Below are positions 41,474 to 52,600 of a stretch of DNA of 64,000 nt, one piece after another. Positions within the stretch are counted from its first letter, which is position 1. Each line of letters begins with the position of its first letter. A model generated the notes under the pieces. That model did no database searches, was not told the DNA's origin, and saw only the letters and a list, made by a program, of their open reading frames with translations. The DNA comes from Fulvia fulva (taxonomy: Eukaryota; Ascomycota; Dothideomycetes; Mycosphaerellales; Mycosphaerellaceae): assembly GCF_020509005.1 (NCBI RefSeq), contig NC_063016.1:5704001-5768000 (forward strand), written 5' to 3'. Made by a program: the position numbers and the translations under genes.

Positions 41474-42457
41474 ATGGCCACCAGATCGCCCTCCGGTTCT
41501 GGACGACGGGCATTGTGTCCCATCAGAGAGAGTCCAGCTATGCGAGCGTCAAGAAACGTATGCCACTCGCGCACCAGAAGAGTCACCTCGATGAAGACAG
41601 AATCCATATCGTGCCCCAGCACTGCAGTCCAACTACAGACGTTACCCACAGCCGGCTTGAAGCGCAAAGCAGACGAGTCGAAGCCTCTGAGGGGCACTGC
41701 AAAACGACCACGAACAGAAAATGAGTCTCCTGTCTCGACACCGCGCAAGGCTCGAAAGCTTTCTCATCGGGTTGATGCCTCGTCCATGTCTACCCCAGAG
41801 TCGATGAGATACGACAGCGGGATCGAAATGACCCCAGAGAGTGCAGCCAAGGAACGTCAAGAAGATATCAATGCGACACCATCATCGCCGTGCAATCGGA
41901 AGCATAGGACCAGGCTGAGCAGACGTCAATCGCCCTCTGATGCTTTCGACCAAAATTTGACGAGTGGAGTCAGGAAGGAGACCGACTTTATTCCAAACGA
42001 TCGGCGGCGCTCTCCACGGGTATCTCAAGAAGCTACGAGCTGCAGCGATGCTCGATCAGGAAAAGGGTACGTCGCTGAACCAGTTCCTTGCGGCGAAGTA
42101 ACAGCAGCGCGATATTTGACCAAAGACGCATGCCCGAAGACGTTTGCATCAAGCAAACCTGGGCTGTATCACTCAATACCTCCATCCGAGCCTCAACGTA
42201 ACAACAATGCGGCGCACATCGATCACCAGACAATCTGGCAGCCGGCTGGAAACCGACAAGACATGACTGTCCTGCTCAGCATCTTGGGCGAGACGGTAGT
42301 GCAGCAGCAACGGACGAGAACTACCTTACAACGCTGGCTCCGCAGTCATGACGATCACCTGATGTTCTGGCTCAACTATGGCGGCACTTCATCGCCTTCT
42401 GATTATCTCAGGTGGACGAAGAGAGTTCGGTCTGATTGCGAATCGATGGATGCTTAG
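41474..42457 (+). CDS. Hypothetical basic protein with nuclear-localisation-like cluster
   Basis: Single exon of 327 residues. The N-terminal half is basic and Ser-rich, with a bipartite-like cluster GLKRKADESKPLRGTAKRPR (about residues 61-80) suggesting a nuclear protein. SMSTPESMRYDSGIEMTPES is a phospho-site-rich stretch often seen in fungal regulatory orphans. The C-terminal about 75 residues (MTVLLSILGETVVQQQRTRT and onward) look helical and may be the folded part. No DNA-binding or enzymatic domain is recognisable. It may be a rapidly evolving orphan. The start is the first ATG of the frame. Confidence 0.5.
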   Translation: MATRSPSGSGRRALCPIRESPAMRASRNVCHSRTRRVTSMKTESISCPSTAVQLQTLPTAGLKRKADESKPLRGTAKRPRTENESPVSTPRKARKLSHRVDASSMSTPESMRYDSGIEMTPESAAKERQEDINATPSSPCNRKHRTRLSRRQSPSDAFDQNLTSGVRKETDFIPNDRRRSPRVSQEATSCSDARSGKGYVAEPVPCGEVTAARYLTKDACPKTFASSKPGLYHSIPPSEPQRNNNAAHIDHQTIWQPAGNRQDMTVLLSILGETVVQQQRTRTTLQRWLRSHDDHLMFWLNYGGTSSPSDYLRWTKRVRSDCESMDA

Positions 42458-42667
42458 TATGCAAGCTGGACGCCAAGAGGCAAACATTTGGTGAATAAGC
42501 CTGCTGGAGTATTGGGATATGCGCACGAATCGAAGGTCTGCAGTATAGGATAATCATTGATGTAGAGAGATCGTCTGAGCCGCCCACTCCATTTCCTAGA
42601 GTGCGCGTGTCGTTTCCTCCCTCCGCCGCTTCACGACATCTTCCAAGGAGGCCCTCTCCATCACAAA

Positions 42668-43660
42668 ATGCGCTGCAACACCCTCCTCGCACTCGCTGGC
42701 TATACCAGTCTAGCATACGCATCCACACATTCGACACCAGTCAGCTTCAAGAACTGCCCAGCTAATGCCGTTGCAACCCTCGGAGACCTGGCGTCGGACG
42801 CATTGAAAATCACAGGTGTGGTCAAGTCGATGCTCAAGGTCATCGAGAATGATGCCACTCCTCCTGCGGCAGTCGTCCCTGGCTCTCTGGCTGCGAATGT
42901 CCGAGAGCTGGTTGTGCGATGGTTCGGCGAAGCAGCGCTGCCAGAACATGATGTTGGAGAGAATGACTTGCGTGGGTTCTCGTATTTTCAGGGTACGTTC
43001 CCCATCTCAGCCAACAGAAGCTCATAGCACCTCTCTAACCTCCATTTCGACAGGCATGTACACCCGCATGTACATCTCCCTCTGAACCAACTCCTCCTCC
43101 CCTCCAGACTCCCACCTCCAACCCCCCCTTCCACCGCAGCTCCCACTCCCCCCTCTGCATCACTCCCCACCCACAACCTCAAAATCCAAACCCCAAACGG
43201 CACCACCCTAGAGGCCCGAATCACCAACCCCACATGCATCATCGCCTACATCCACCGCCCCCTCCTCACCCCTTCTCACTCCACGCCTCCCCCCTCCCCA
43301 TTCCGACCTTCACACAAACCCGACGCACCACGCTCTCCCTCCTCGCCACCCAAACCACCCCAACCCCCAAATACCTTCGCCTGGAAAGGGGTACAGTACC
43401 ATCGGCGCCCGTGTCATCATCATCCATGAACTCACGCACCTCTAAAGCGTTGCGAATCGGAATGTTATAAGCGATATCCCGACCGACATTGTGGCGGCTT
43501 TTCAGAAGCAGGGCTTACGACTTCCTGGAAGGAAGAGTTATGGGCCGGCGGCGAGGCGAGTGTGGGTTGGCGGAGTATGAGCTGCAGGTGGCGATGTGTA
43601 ATGGTGGTAATTTTGCGGGGTTTGTGTTGGAGGTGGCGGGTTTTGGGGGGAGGGGGGGTT
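42668..43660 (+). pseudogene. Decayed secreted HELTH-type (M35-like) metalloprotease gene
   Basis: The 5' part is well formed: signal peptide MRCNTLLALAGYTSLAYA and a pro-region-like stretch with VRELVVRWFGEAALPE. A 61-bp intron (42993-43053) joins YFQG to MYTRMYISL, but a TGA follows at once. Downstream pieces lie in different frames: HNLKIQTPNGTTLEARI (about 43180-43230), then IIIHELTHL with the HExxH zinc site at 43425-43439 and a TAA two codons later. SYGPAAR follows near 43533, then, in another frame, YELQVAMCNGGNFAGFVL (about 43576-43640). Order and spacing match asp-zincin proteases (M35 group: HExxH, then a YGPxxC region and an NADNYxxF-like block). The catalytic region is thus interrupted by at least three breaks. 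No functional product is expected. Confidence 0.6.
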
Positions 43661-44467
43661 GTTTGGGTGGCCTGATGGGGTGGGGGGAGGGTGGTGGGTG
43701 GAAATGGGGAGGAGCGGGGAGGGGTGAGGGTTCTGTGGGAGTGGGCTTGGTAATGGGGAAGATTTGTGGTGGTTGGTGTGAGTGTTTTGCCTGCGTGGCA
43801 TACGGGAAGATGTTATGGCGTTTTACGCTGGCTGGCATGAGACAACGCTGGATGAGCACGTAGAGTCTCAGCGCATCAGTATGCAATATAACATAATTTG
43901 AAGACGAAAATGCTCCTAAAATTGGATAAGATGACTGGAAGGCCATGCATATTCAAATGACACCCTGTCGCCGAAGCCAGCATGAGTGCAGTGCTTGAAG
44001 AACAGCCCGCCCACGCTTGACCTGCCCTGCACGCATTGATAACAACACTGAATGCTTCTCCTACAAGCAGACAATCTTTTCTGGGTCTAGAAGCAAAAAT
44101 ACCGGGGTATCATTCATCGGTGCAGCTCTTCGGCGTGAAGTAGTGCTGCTTCGGCGTGAAGCTGAAGTGAAGTCAAGCTCTCCACCAAACATTTGCCCCG
44201 CTCGTCCGCCTGTCTAGACTATGCTGATAGAATAGCCGGTTCGGTCACGCCTTTTAGGTCTCCACTGCAGGACTCTCTCTCTATCTCTGTCTCGAAAGCT
44301 GTGAGACCGACATTTGTTTTCTGCTGAGAATTTGTGTGCTGTTGTTGGCGTTGACTTCATTGCTGATTTCCACGCTTTCCATCCTTGACCAGCGTTCAAC
44401 CACAAAGACCTCCCTTGAAGCCTTTCAGCCGATCCGGTTTGGACACCAGCATAACGAGTCTCGAACA
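43661..44467. other. Intergenic with G-rich tract
   Basis: The plus strand is strongly G-rich up to about 43760, then becomes ordinary. No gene was recognised. A short direct repeat is listed separately. The end is the leader of the cupin gene. Confidence 0.4.
44128..44161 (+). repeat. 13-bp direct repeat, 21-bp period
   Basis: CTTCGGCGTGAAG occurs at 44128-44140 and 44149-44161, and part of it (CTGAAG, GTGAAG) recurs directly after. It lies about 310 bp upstream of the cupin ATG. It could be a tandem regulatory site or a chance micro-duplication. Confidence 0.6.
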
Positions 44468-45077
44468 ATGTCCTCCAATCCAGACCCTCAGGCTCCTTCT
44501 CATTCTCACGACCACACCCATGAACACTCCCACTCCCACGGCCCCCCAAACGACGACTGGAAGAACTCCGGCGTCCGCGTGATCCCCTCTGACTCTCTCG
44601 ACACCAACACCGCTCAAACTCCAGGCATGGACCGCGCAGCAGCCATCAACTTCGCCCGCGTGGGTGCCCAGAAACTCTGGGCCGGAACTGTCAATATCCA
44701 CGCGAATGCCAAGACTGGTGCGCATCATCATGGTCACTTGGAGAGTGTGATTTATGTCCTGAAGGGGAAGGCCAGGATGCGATGGGGAGAGAAGTTGGAG
44801 TTTACGGCTGGTGAGTTGATTCCTGAAATGTCCGCGAGGTACGGGGTGGGTTTGCTGATGTTGTGATGTAGAGGCCGGACCGGGCGATTTCATCTATGTC
44901 CCGCCATACGTTCCGCACCAGGAGATTAATGCCTCCGGGGATGAGAAGTTGGAGTGTGTGTTGATGCGGAGCGACAGTGAGGCTGTTGCAGTGAATCTTC
45001 CAGATTTGGAGCCAGTCGAGATTGTGGATGCCGAGACTGTCCGTTGGATCGATCCAACTCACGCGAATCTTCCATAG
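44468..45077 (+). CDS. Cupin-2 domain protein with His-rich N-terminus
   Basis: Two exons (44468-44810, 44872-45077) around a 61-bp intron give 182 residues. Residues 12-25 (SHSHDHTHEHSHSHG) form a histidine-rich tail able to bind Zn, Ni or Cu. The cupin barrel follows. Motif 1 is GAHHHGHLESVIYVLKGKARMRWG, with the two metal-binding His and the Glu. Motif 2 is PGDFIYVPPYVPHQEIN, with the third His. Single-domain cupins of this size are bacterial and fungal proteins of varied or unknown function (isomerases, dioxygenases, sensors). The intron restores the link between the two motifs (EFTAEAGPGDF). The stop is only 16 bp from the stop of SLD5 on the other strand, so transcripts almost certainly overlap. 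Confidence 0.85.
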
Positions 45078-45093
45078 ACCATCGTGGTACCCT

Positions 45094-45814
45094 TCATATC
45101 AACTCAACATCCCCCTCCCTCACCAGTTCTTTCACTTGACTCCACCGCAAGACCCAAATGTCTCCTCTCTTCAGCTCAATGTCTTCGTCCACGACTCTTT
45201 CGACGTAGCTGTCCCGCAGCACTCGGCAGAAGACTGCAGTGTCTTCGTCGGGTCTGTCGATCATGCTGATGCCGCCGCCTGTATCGTCAAGTTTCTGGAG
45301 GTTTGTGGGAAAGAGGGAGAGGAAGGAGCTGTTGTAGTGGGAGGAGAGGAGGGCTTGGTGCGCCGTGAGGTATTGCGTTTCGAGCGTTGAGAGGATCGGG
45401 GTGTCGGGGTCGGCGGTGATTGCGAGTTGGTGATAATGCAGCGGATATTTATCAATCTAGACATACAGATTAGCCATACGGTTCCAATCCTGCCGCGGTG
45501 TATTGCTATACCTTCGCAATCCTCGCCCTCAAATAACTCCGTATCAGAAACTTATGCCGTTCCAGCTCCGTCTGCAGTATCACGAGCGTAAAATTACTCG
45601 CAGGGTCCATCGCGCCCGTCTTCTCCTCAATCACATCAAGCTGCCTCTTCACACCATCTGTGCATCGCTGAATCAGGTCGGTGGGGTAAGGGAGCAGTTC
45701 GGGACTGCTGCGTTCGTTGATCCATGCGCGTGTGAGGGCTTGGAGGTCGAGAGCGCGTGGGGGGATGGAGGGCGCGGAGACGGAGGCGAGGATGTCTGCT
45801 ATGTCGGCGTCCAT
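45094..45814 (-). CDS. SLD5: GINS complex subunit Sld5
   Basis: Two exons (45814-45512, 45456-45094) around a 55-bp intron give 221 residues. GINS, with Cdc45 and Mcm2-7, forms the replicative CMG helicase. The helical A-domain contains LDLQALTRAWINERSSPELLPYP and FTLVILQTELERHKFLIRSYLRARIAK, the typical Sld5 signature. The second exon gives IDKYPLHY and later the small B-domain with RDSYVERVVDEDIELKRGDIWVLRW. The junction ARIAK-IDKYPLHY is the conserved order. Length is typical of fungi. Convergent with the cupin gene, 16 bp apart. Confidence 0.93.
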
Positions 45815-46376
45815 TGTTGGCGTGTGCTGGAGGGGTGGAAGATGGGAGGGGTGCGAGTGGAGGAACGCGTCGCGACTTTTCGATGGAGGGGTTGGCTAGC
45901 GTGGCAGTTCCGTGGTGGGATTGACCAGGGGTGTGATGTGGCTTCTTTTGTCATTCACCTTCTTGATTGTCACATGCGAGATACATACGGTCTTGACGCA
46001 AAGCTGGATGGAGCCACATTACCCTCGAAGTGCTGCGACAGTTCCTCACGGGTGCGGAGCGACAGACCTATACAAGGCGAGCGACTTGTAGTGCATCAGG
46101 ATCAGCCTTGCTGTTGTCTCCATTTCCGTATACTCGATCGTTCTACACTGGACCAGAAACGACCATGGCAGCGCAGAAGAGACAGAACTGCTAAGCCTGG
46201 CATGGTTTGTTCTATCAAAGGGACCCGTAGCCTGAATGGCCATCACTGGTCCAAGATGGACTAGTCATCGGAACTGGCATCTCGACGACATCGTAACACT
46301 CCATCATAGTGAAAGCAGGCTCGCACGCCACACCTCTTGCTCCATCAACAAGATCCTCCATCCAAGCATACTGACC
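45815..46376. other. Intergenic, SLD5 upstream region
   Basis: 562 bp between the SLD5 start and the 3' end of the flavocytochrome gene, both on the minus strand. No MluI-type ACGCGT is obvious near the SLD5 start, although AACGCGTCGCG occurs near 45865. No other feature is supported. Confidence 0.35.
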
Positions 46377-47866
46377 TCACAACCTCACAGACCCCGCCAT
46401 CATCTTCTCCAACTTCCTCGTATTCAACATCTCCGGCCTCAAATCCTTCACACTCGCCGCGCCCAAAAACGCCATATTCGTCTCCAACTCCTTCCTCAAA
46501 ATCTGAATCATCCTTCTAATTCCATACTCCCCATACCCACCCGCCATACTATACAACACCGGTCTCCCCACTCCCACCGCCGTAGCCCCCAAACACAGCG
46601 CCTTCAACACATCAGTCCCTCTCCGCACACCGCCATCGACAAATATCTCCATAGCCCCTCCGATGATGTGAGGGGCGTACTTGCGGATTTCCATCAAAGT
46701 GACAAGAGGTGGCTGTGATGTATCTTGGGACCGACCGCCGTGGTTGGAGAGGACTATGCCGTTTGCACCGTGCTCGTAGGCGAGGAGGGCGTCTTCAACG
46801 CATTGGATTCCTTTGATAACGATGGGGAGTTTGGTGACGGAGCGCAGCCAGGGGATGATGGACCAGTCTGCGTCGGCGTTTATGGCGGAGTTGTGGGAGG
46901 CTGCGATGCCTCGGCCGCCGGTGTTCTTGCTCTCGACGACCTTCTCGAGGCTTTCTTCGATCTAAGCATAGTCAGTAGCCACATCTGTCTCTCCAAACAA
47001 AAGACGAAGCACGAGCTTACCTCCTCAATCACCTTCCCCCTCTCATCCTTCTCCCGGTTCCCAGTTACAGGGCTATCTACAGTCAACCAAATCGCCTTCA
47101 CCCCCGTCCTCTCCACCCTCTCCACGAACTCCTTACTCTTCTCCAGATCCCGATTGAGATAAAGCTGCCAAAACACCGGCTGACTCTCACTAACCCTCGC
47201 CTCCATAATCTCCTCAATCGGCATACTACTCACAGTATTCACAACCTGTACAATCCCCTCCTTCCCATCCGCCCTCGCAATATTGCACTCCCCATCGGGG
47301 TGCACGAGTTTCGCCAGCCCGACCGGGGACGTGTAGATAGGCAGGGAAGACTCGTAGCCCAAGATCTTAGTCCGGAGGTCGACACTCCCGACTTTGCGGA
47401 GGATCCGGCCGCGGAGAAAGACTTTGGAGTATACGTGCCCGTTTTGCCGCAGGGAGATTTCGTTGTCGGCGCCCGAGGAGACGTAGGCCCAGGCTAGGGG
47501 GGTCATGTGGGTTTCTGCGAGGTTCTCGAAGTCGTGGAGGTTGATCATTGAGGCGAGGGGAGGGCTTTTGAGGGTTGGTGCGGCGTCGCCGACTGCTTTT
47601 GCTTTGGGTTGGGGTTTGGGGATTGAGGCTGGATCTATTGTTCCTTTCCTCGTTGATGGATCCAATGTCTTTGCCACGAGGGCGGCGTCGTGGAATGTCG
47701 AATACTGTTCTGTGGCATCTTGACCGCCGAGCTTGAGGATCAGACTTGCGCCGCCGGGATGGTGGTCTATGAAGGAAGTCACGTCGTAGACTTGGCCGTT
47801 GATGGCGATCCAGCAGGAGTCCTTGGTGTTGTGTTTGGCCAGCTCGTCGCCGGTTATCGTGGCCAT
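46377..47866 (-). CDS. Flavocytochrome b2-type FMN 2-hydroxy-acid (L-lactate) dehydrogenase
   Basis: Two exons (47866-47021, 46961-46377) around a 59-bp intron give 476 residues. The N-terminal cytochrome b5 domain has heme ligands His36 (FIDHHPGG) and His59 (YSTFHDA). The FMN barrel follows with PLAWAYVSSGADNE, PIYTSPVGLAKLVHPDGE, FWQLYLNRD and AIWLTVDSPVTGNRE. It ends with IVLSNHGGRSQD (active-site His and Arg) and EIFVDGGVRRGTDVLKALCLGA (FMN phosphate site). It oxidises an L-2-hydroxy acid, classically lactate to pyruvate, handing electrons to cytochrome c or another acceptor. The protein begins almost directly with the b5 domain, with no visible mitochondrial presequence, unlike yeast Cyb2. 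A cytosolic or peroxisomal paralogue is therefore likely. Divergent from the ketopantoate-reductase-like gene. Confidence 0.92.
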
Positions 47867-48486
47867 TTTTCCAGTACCTCACATGGCCAATGTGGATGAC
47901 GGTGGTGATAGAAACGACATGATTGACGAAGAAGCATGTCGAAAGGACATGACCGATGATGAGACGAAGGACCCATGTCTGTCCTGCAGGTTGATGGATT
48001 TTCCGGCTGATGAAGACGGGCTGGGGTGGTGAGATGCCTACGGCGTACCATAGCAACCAAGTTTCTCGGGCAAAGTTGCTCTGTTGGGACGCTTTGGGGG
48101 CATTTGGGGGTCACAAGCTGTTGGCTTGGCGTGGCGTGGGATGACTTCTCCGCCTTCCGCTCTCCAGATTTCTCCACCACCAACATCTTCCTCGGTGTTA
48201 TCGACGCCGAGCCATCGATGTCGGCGACTGATGCGATATAGTTTGGTGCCCACGGTGCCGACCTGTGGCGTGGGAGATGCAGGTACCGTGGGGCGTAGCT
48301 CGAGCTCACGTTGCAGAATGGACAGGTAGGTTGGGTTGGCTTGAGACTACAATGTGAGATTGCAAGCCTTCAACCGTCATCATCCATCGACGCTCAGGAG
48401 CGGAACCGACGCATATCGAATCACTGCGGCGTCCAGAGTCGTGACAGAGAGAGGACTGGTACCACCACATCAACTTCAGCTTCACT
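47867..48486. promoter_or_regulatory. Divergent intergenic region, flavocytochrome / reductase pair
   Basis: 620 bp between head-to-head start codons of two alpha-hydroxy or alpha-keto acid enzymes. No coding frame is convincing. The layout suggests shared control. Confidence 0.4.
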
Positions 48487-49461
48487 ATGGTAAACGAAGA
48501 CAAGAAGACCAACATCCTTCTCTTCGGCCTCGGCGCCATAGGATCCTTCTACGCCTTCATCCTCTCCCGCAACCAGAACGTCTCACTCAGCGTCATCGCC
48601 CGCTCAAACTACGATGCAGTCAAGCAGAATGGCCTCGAGATCAAGAGTGCGATCCACGGCGAGCACACTGTCAAGATCGATCACGTACTTCGCTCGCCCT
48701 CCGAAGCAAGCACAAAGTTCGACTACATAGTCCTCGCCCACAAATCCATCAACCCGGGATCCATACCGCCACTTTTTCGGGAAGTGGGTGACGATAGAAC
48801 GACATTCGTCATAATCCAAAACGGCGTAGGAAACGAAGATCCCTTCCATACCCTGTATCCTAACAATGCGATCGTTTCCTGCGTGACCTGGACAGGTGCC
48901 GTACAGAATTCTCCTGGTGTGATAGAACACAATTCCAACGAAGATATGCAAATCGGACTCTGCCCCACTCCCACCTCGTCTTCTGATCCAAGGCAGGCTC
49001 GACTGGACCGATTCGCGGAGTTGTTGAGGAATGGTGGGACGAAGTTTAATTTTGAGGCTGATGTACAGATCAAGCGCTGGGAAAAGGTCGTATGGAACGC
49101 AGCGTGGAACCCCTTAACGACGTTGACGGGAGCGCCGGTGCAAGATTTCTTAAATGCAACGCCTGAAGCGCTGGTTATGACGAAGCAATTGATGCAGGAG
49201 GTGATATCAGTAGCACAGCGTTGCGGCGTCCCTCTCAAGGAAGGGTTAGCAGAGGAATTGATCGACAAGGTCATGGCGATGCAGACACCGATCTTCAGCA
49301 GTATGTACCAGGATGCGAAGGAAGGGAGACCATTGGAGGTGGATGTTATCTTGGGAACGCCGATGAGGAGGGCGAAAGAGTTGGGGATGGAGGACAAGGT
49401 GCCGGTTCTAAGGGCGATATATGCGATGACTATGGCTGTGAATGGGAGGTTGTCTAGGTGA
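48487..49461 (+). CDS. 2-dehydropantoate 2-reductase (PanE/ApbA)-like
   Basis: Intronless, 324 residues. The N-terminal Rossmann motif LLFGLGAIGSFYA (about residues 11-23) is followed by SVIARSNYDAV, typical for NADPH preference in the ApbA family. IVLAHKSIN holds the lysine after the fourth strand and FVIIQNGVGNED is the NGVG loop. In the C-terminal helical domain, KRWEKVVWNAAWNPLTTLTG carries the catalytic Lys and the conserved Asn. SSMYQDAKEGRPLEVDVILG is the second substrate-binding block. Ketopantoate reductase makes pantoate for coenzyme A, but fungi carry several paralogues acting on other 2-oxo acids, so the pathway is uncertain. Head-to-head with the 2-hydroxy-acid dehydrogenase, which suggests a shared 2-oxo-acid theme (inference). 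Confidence 0.85.
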   Translation: MVNEDKKTNILLFGLGAIGSFYAFILSRNQNVSLSVIARSNYDAVKQNGLEIKSAIHGEHTVKIDHVLRSPSEASTKFDYIVLAHKSINPGSIPPLFREVGDDRTTFVIIQNGVGNEDPFHTLYPNNAIVSCVTWTGAVQNSPGVIEHNSNEDMQIGLCPTPTSSSDPRQARLDRFAELLRNGGTKFNFEADVQIKRWEKVVWNAAWNPLTTLTGAPVQDFLNATPEALVMTKQLMQEVISVAQRCGVPLKEGLAEELIDKVMAMQTPIFSSMYQDAKEGRPLEVDVILGTPMRRAKELGMEDKVPVLRAIYAMTMAVNGRLSR

Positions 49462-49646
49462 TGTGAAGGGATCGAGCGATACTGTGAGATGGTGCGGTGA
49501 TACAGCGGCGCTTGTGACTGTAGTTTGAGCGGTTGTCGCTGCTGACTGAGTGCTTGAAGGAATTCGAGCGAATCTCCTCACTTCTTGCGGACTGCGAAGG
49601 GTTCAGCAAGATCAAGCTGTAGCTAGGGTCAACAGGCCCCCGGGAC

Positions 49647-52600
49647 CTAGTCGGTAAAATCCACACCAATAGCCTGCACCTTCTGCTTCCCAGCCTGCTC
49701 CAGACCAACTCTTACGATATTCATCCCCGCCCCAGCTCAGAGCTGTAGTCACCGCCAACGCAACCCCGGCAATCATCATCTCTCCACCCAGCGTCAAGCC
49801 TGATATAGCACTACTCAACTGCCCAACAATCTTCACCCACTCCTCTACCGCTATATACACATCATACCCCTGCGCCCCGTAAACGCCTCAATCTGCATCC
49901 ACAGCAACAATCCAACCTGCCCCACACTACTCGTCAACAGGAAACAATACCCAGCTTCTCTGCCCGCCATCTCCGCCCCCACAGCCAGAGCTCCCAGCAC
50001 CCAGATCCGAAACCTATGCCTAAACCAGAGATCGTCGAATTGCTTTGCAACGTCGACCTTTCTGTCTTTGAGCTGGTCCGGCGTGAGCTTGAAGAGCGAG
50101 ATGGCGGAGAGGAGCCAGGGAATCAGCCCGCATGCTGTACTGAGAATTGCGGCTTTGAAGCTGTAGGGTGTGGTGGGAATCATTTGCTTGGGCCAGGTGG
50201 AGAAGGTGTACCAAAGCTGGGCGCCGGCTGGGATGCCGATTTTGAGGAGAAAGCTTACGGTTATGCCGTTGGCGATGAAGCGGTCTTGGGTTCTGTGAGA
50301 CAAGGTGGGTTAGCTATGATTTGAGAGTGAGCGTCGCCGTGTCCCGGTAGCTCGGGTAACTACATCAATGTGTGCTTTTCGGGCTCACCTCTTAATGTTT
50401 GCCAATGTGTCAGCTGAAATTTGCTTCGTTGCTTTCTCTCCAGGCGTAGCATCGGGCGCTTCCTTCTTGACTCGACCCATGCGCTCATCGAGTTCCGGTT
50501 TCATGGCGTTGAGTTTGACCAAGTCGCCAACGTAGGGAATGCCCTTTGGTCGGTTGCCCGTGATGAGCTTGTAGGTAAGAGTCGGTGGTATGGCAAGGCA
50601 CAGGCAGAGAACGTCCAGGATGGCCAAGTCAGCGCCGTCCGTCATTTTCTTGTCAAGCGGTGTGAGGATGGGTATGTTGATCGCCGTGTTCAGGCCATCT
50701 GCAAACAAGAGGATGAGGTCCCCAATGGTGCCCAAAATGCCCTTGACCACTTTCTGAATGACGCCGATCACATCATCCAGCAGGTCAACGCCGAGTTTCT
50801 GGAAGATGTCTTCCACAGTCACGTTCTTCGACTTGAACAGTTGCTGGATGTTCTAGAACCTAGCAGCGTGCGTCGAGGGTCTCGATTTGGGTAAAGACGT
50901 CACCCATGCGCTTCATGAGCCGTTTTGTTGGATTGTCCTCTTCGCTCGATTGCTCTTGGCCGCTATGTTTGAGGTGGTATGTCCCGTAGCCCGCAGCTGG
51001 CGACTTCAGCGTCTCGTCCACCCTTGAATTGCCTCGCTCTGCTTTCGAAGCGGGATCTGCTCCAGCTTTCATTTTTGACATTGCTGGTGGGAGCTTGAGG
51101 TTCTTGAGAGTTCGTACTTTTGTGCGAAGTTCGTCAAAGTGTTCGTCAACTTGTAAAATGTCAGTTGCGTCTGTAGAGGTGCCTTCGATCACATACCTTG
51201 ATCTCAAGCAAAGCAACGGCGTCCACACCCCAAAGCAGACCCCGGGTCATCCAGTTCACGAAAATATTCTTGGTATCAAGAATGTCACCCCAGCTGAAGA
51301 AGAGTTCGAACTTCTTCTTCACCCACTCCCAACCATGGCTGCTCGCTTCCAGCACACTTTCAATCGCCGCTGCGACCTGAGGGAAGTTCTCAAGAACAAA
51401 TGTCCAGATCTTGTCCTTGATTGTGATAATGTGAAAGTCAGCACTGGTGACGAGAGAGTGTCAGCCTTGATGATGACTGTCAGCATGCCAGACTCGTCTG
51501 TAACCACATCCAGGCCACTTGGTGAGCCGCGAGCAGATTTGCCGTTGATGAAAAGTTCGGCGGCCGTCGAGCGGTACAGCTTGAGAGCCTTCTTGGGGAG
51601 CAGTGCTTCCGAGATATCGTCTGTCACCTGGATCTGTACGGTTTGTGACTTAAACTCGATCACCTTCGAATCAGGGATCATCACATCGATTGGCGCCTGC
51701 CACATAGCGGTCTGTGGCTGCTGCTCAAGTACCTTCATAGCGCCAGCGTTGTCAATGACAAACAGCTTCTGACCCAACTTCGGGTGTTGTAGTGCTGTAA
51801 ATCTGTCACTAGCGCTACTTCGGTTCATTAGTGGAATGGCAGTCGTCCTCGTACGAGGAGCCGCAGCATCTGATATCGAAAACTCTTGATATGAGAGCAG
51901 AGCGTCTTTGCTCAAAGGCCACACCGACAAAGCGTCCTTCGTCTGTGCTATTCGCATCTGTGCAAGGTCAGAAATCGTGCTATCAATGCTTAGCACAGTC
52001 ATAGGACCTTCTTGCCCAGGTAACAATCCCGTGAGCATCTCCAATGCAGAACTTTGCCGCTTTTCAGGAGGTCAGTGTGTCCGGTGTCGTTGTCAAATGA
52101 TGCAATACGAGAGGCACCCTCCGGCAAGTACTGTTTGACAGTAGTCAATGTTGGAATTTTTTGGTAGGGTTGAGACCAACAAAACGTAGATTGGTGGCGT
52201 AAGGTGCGTCAGCAGACTCCTTGTAAAGAACGAAGAGTCCGCGGTAGAGCTTCAGATTGGCGACAAACTTGTCCAAGATGAGATCGGGATTGCATGGCAT
52301 TTGTAAGTTGCGCTGATTCGTCCATGATCGCTTTTCATTGTCGACAGATACTGCCCAGATGTCTCTCGTCGCTTTATCTTTGTGCTTGGGGAAGAGGTGG
52401 ATTTGTGGGTATTGTGTGGCGTCGCTGGAAGAGTCGTTGCTGCTACCCTGCTTCAGCATCAGCACAGACAAGAAGAGCGATGTGATGCTCAGGCTTACAA
52501 GGGGAATTTGGCGGACAATGATTTCCCACTGCTCTCCGCTATACAAGTCTGCTGCGTTCTATCAGTGGTATGTCTCTTTAGGTTCTGAATGCAGCCTTTG

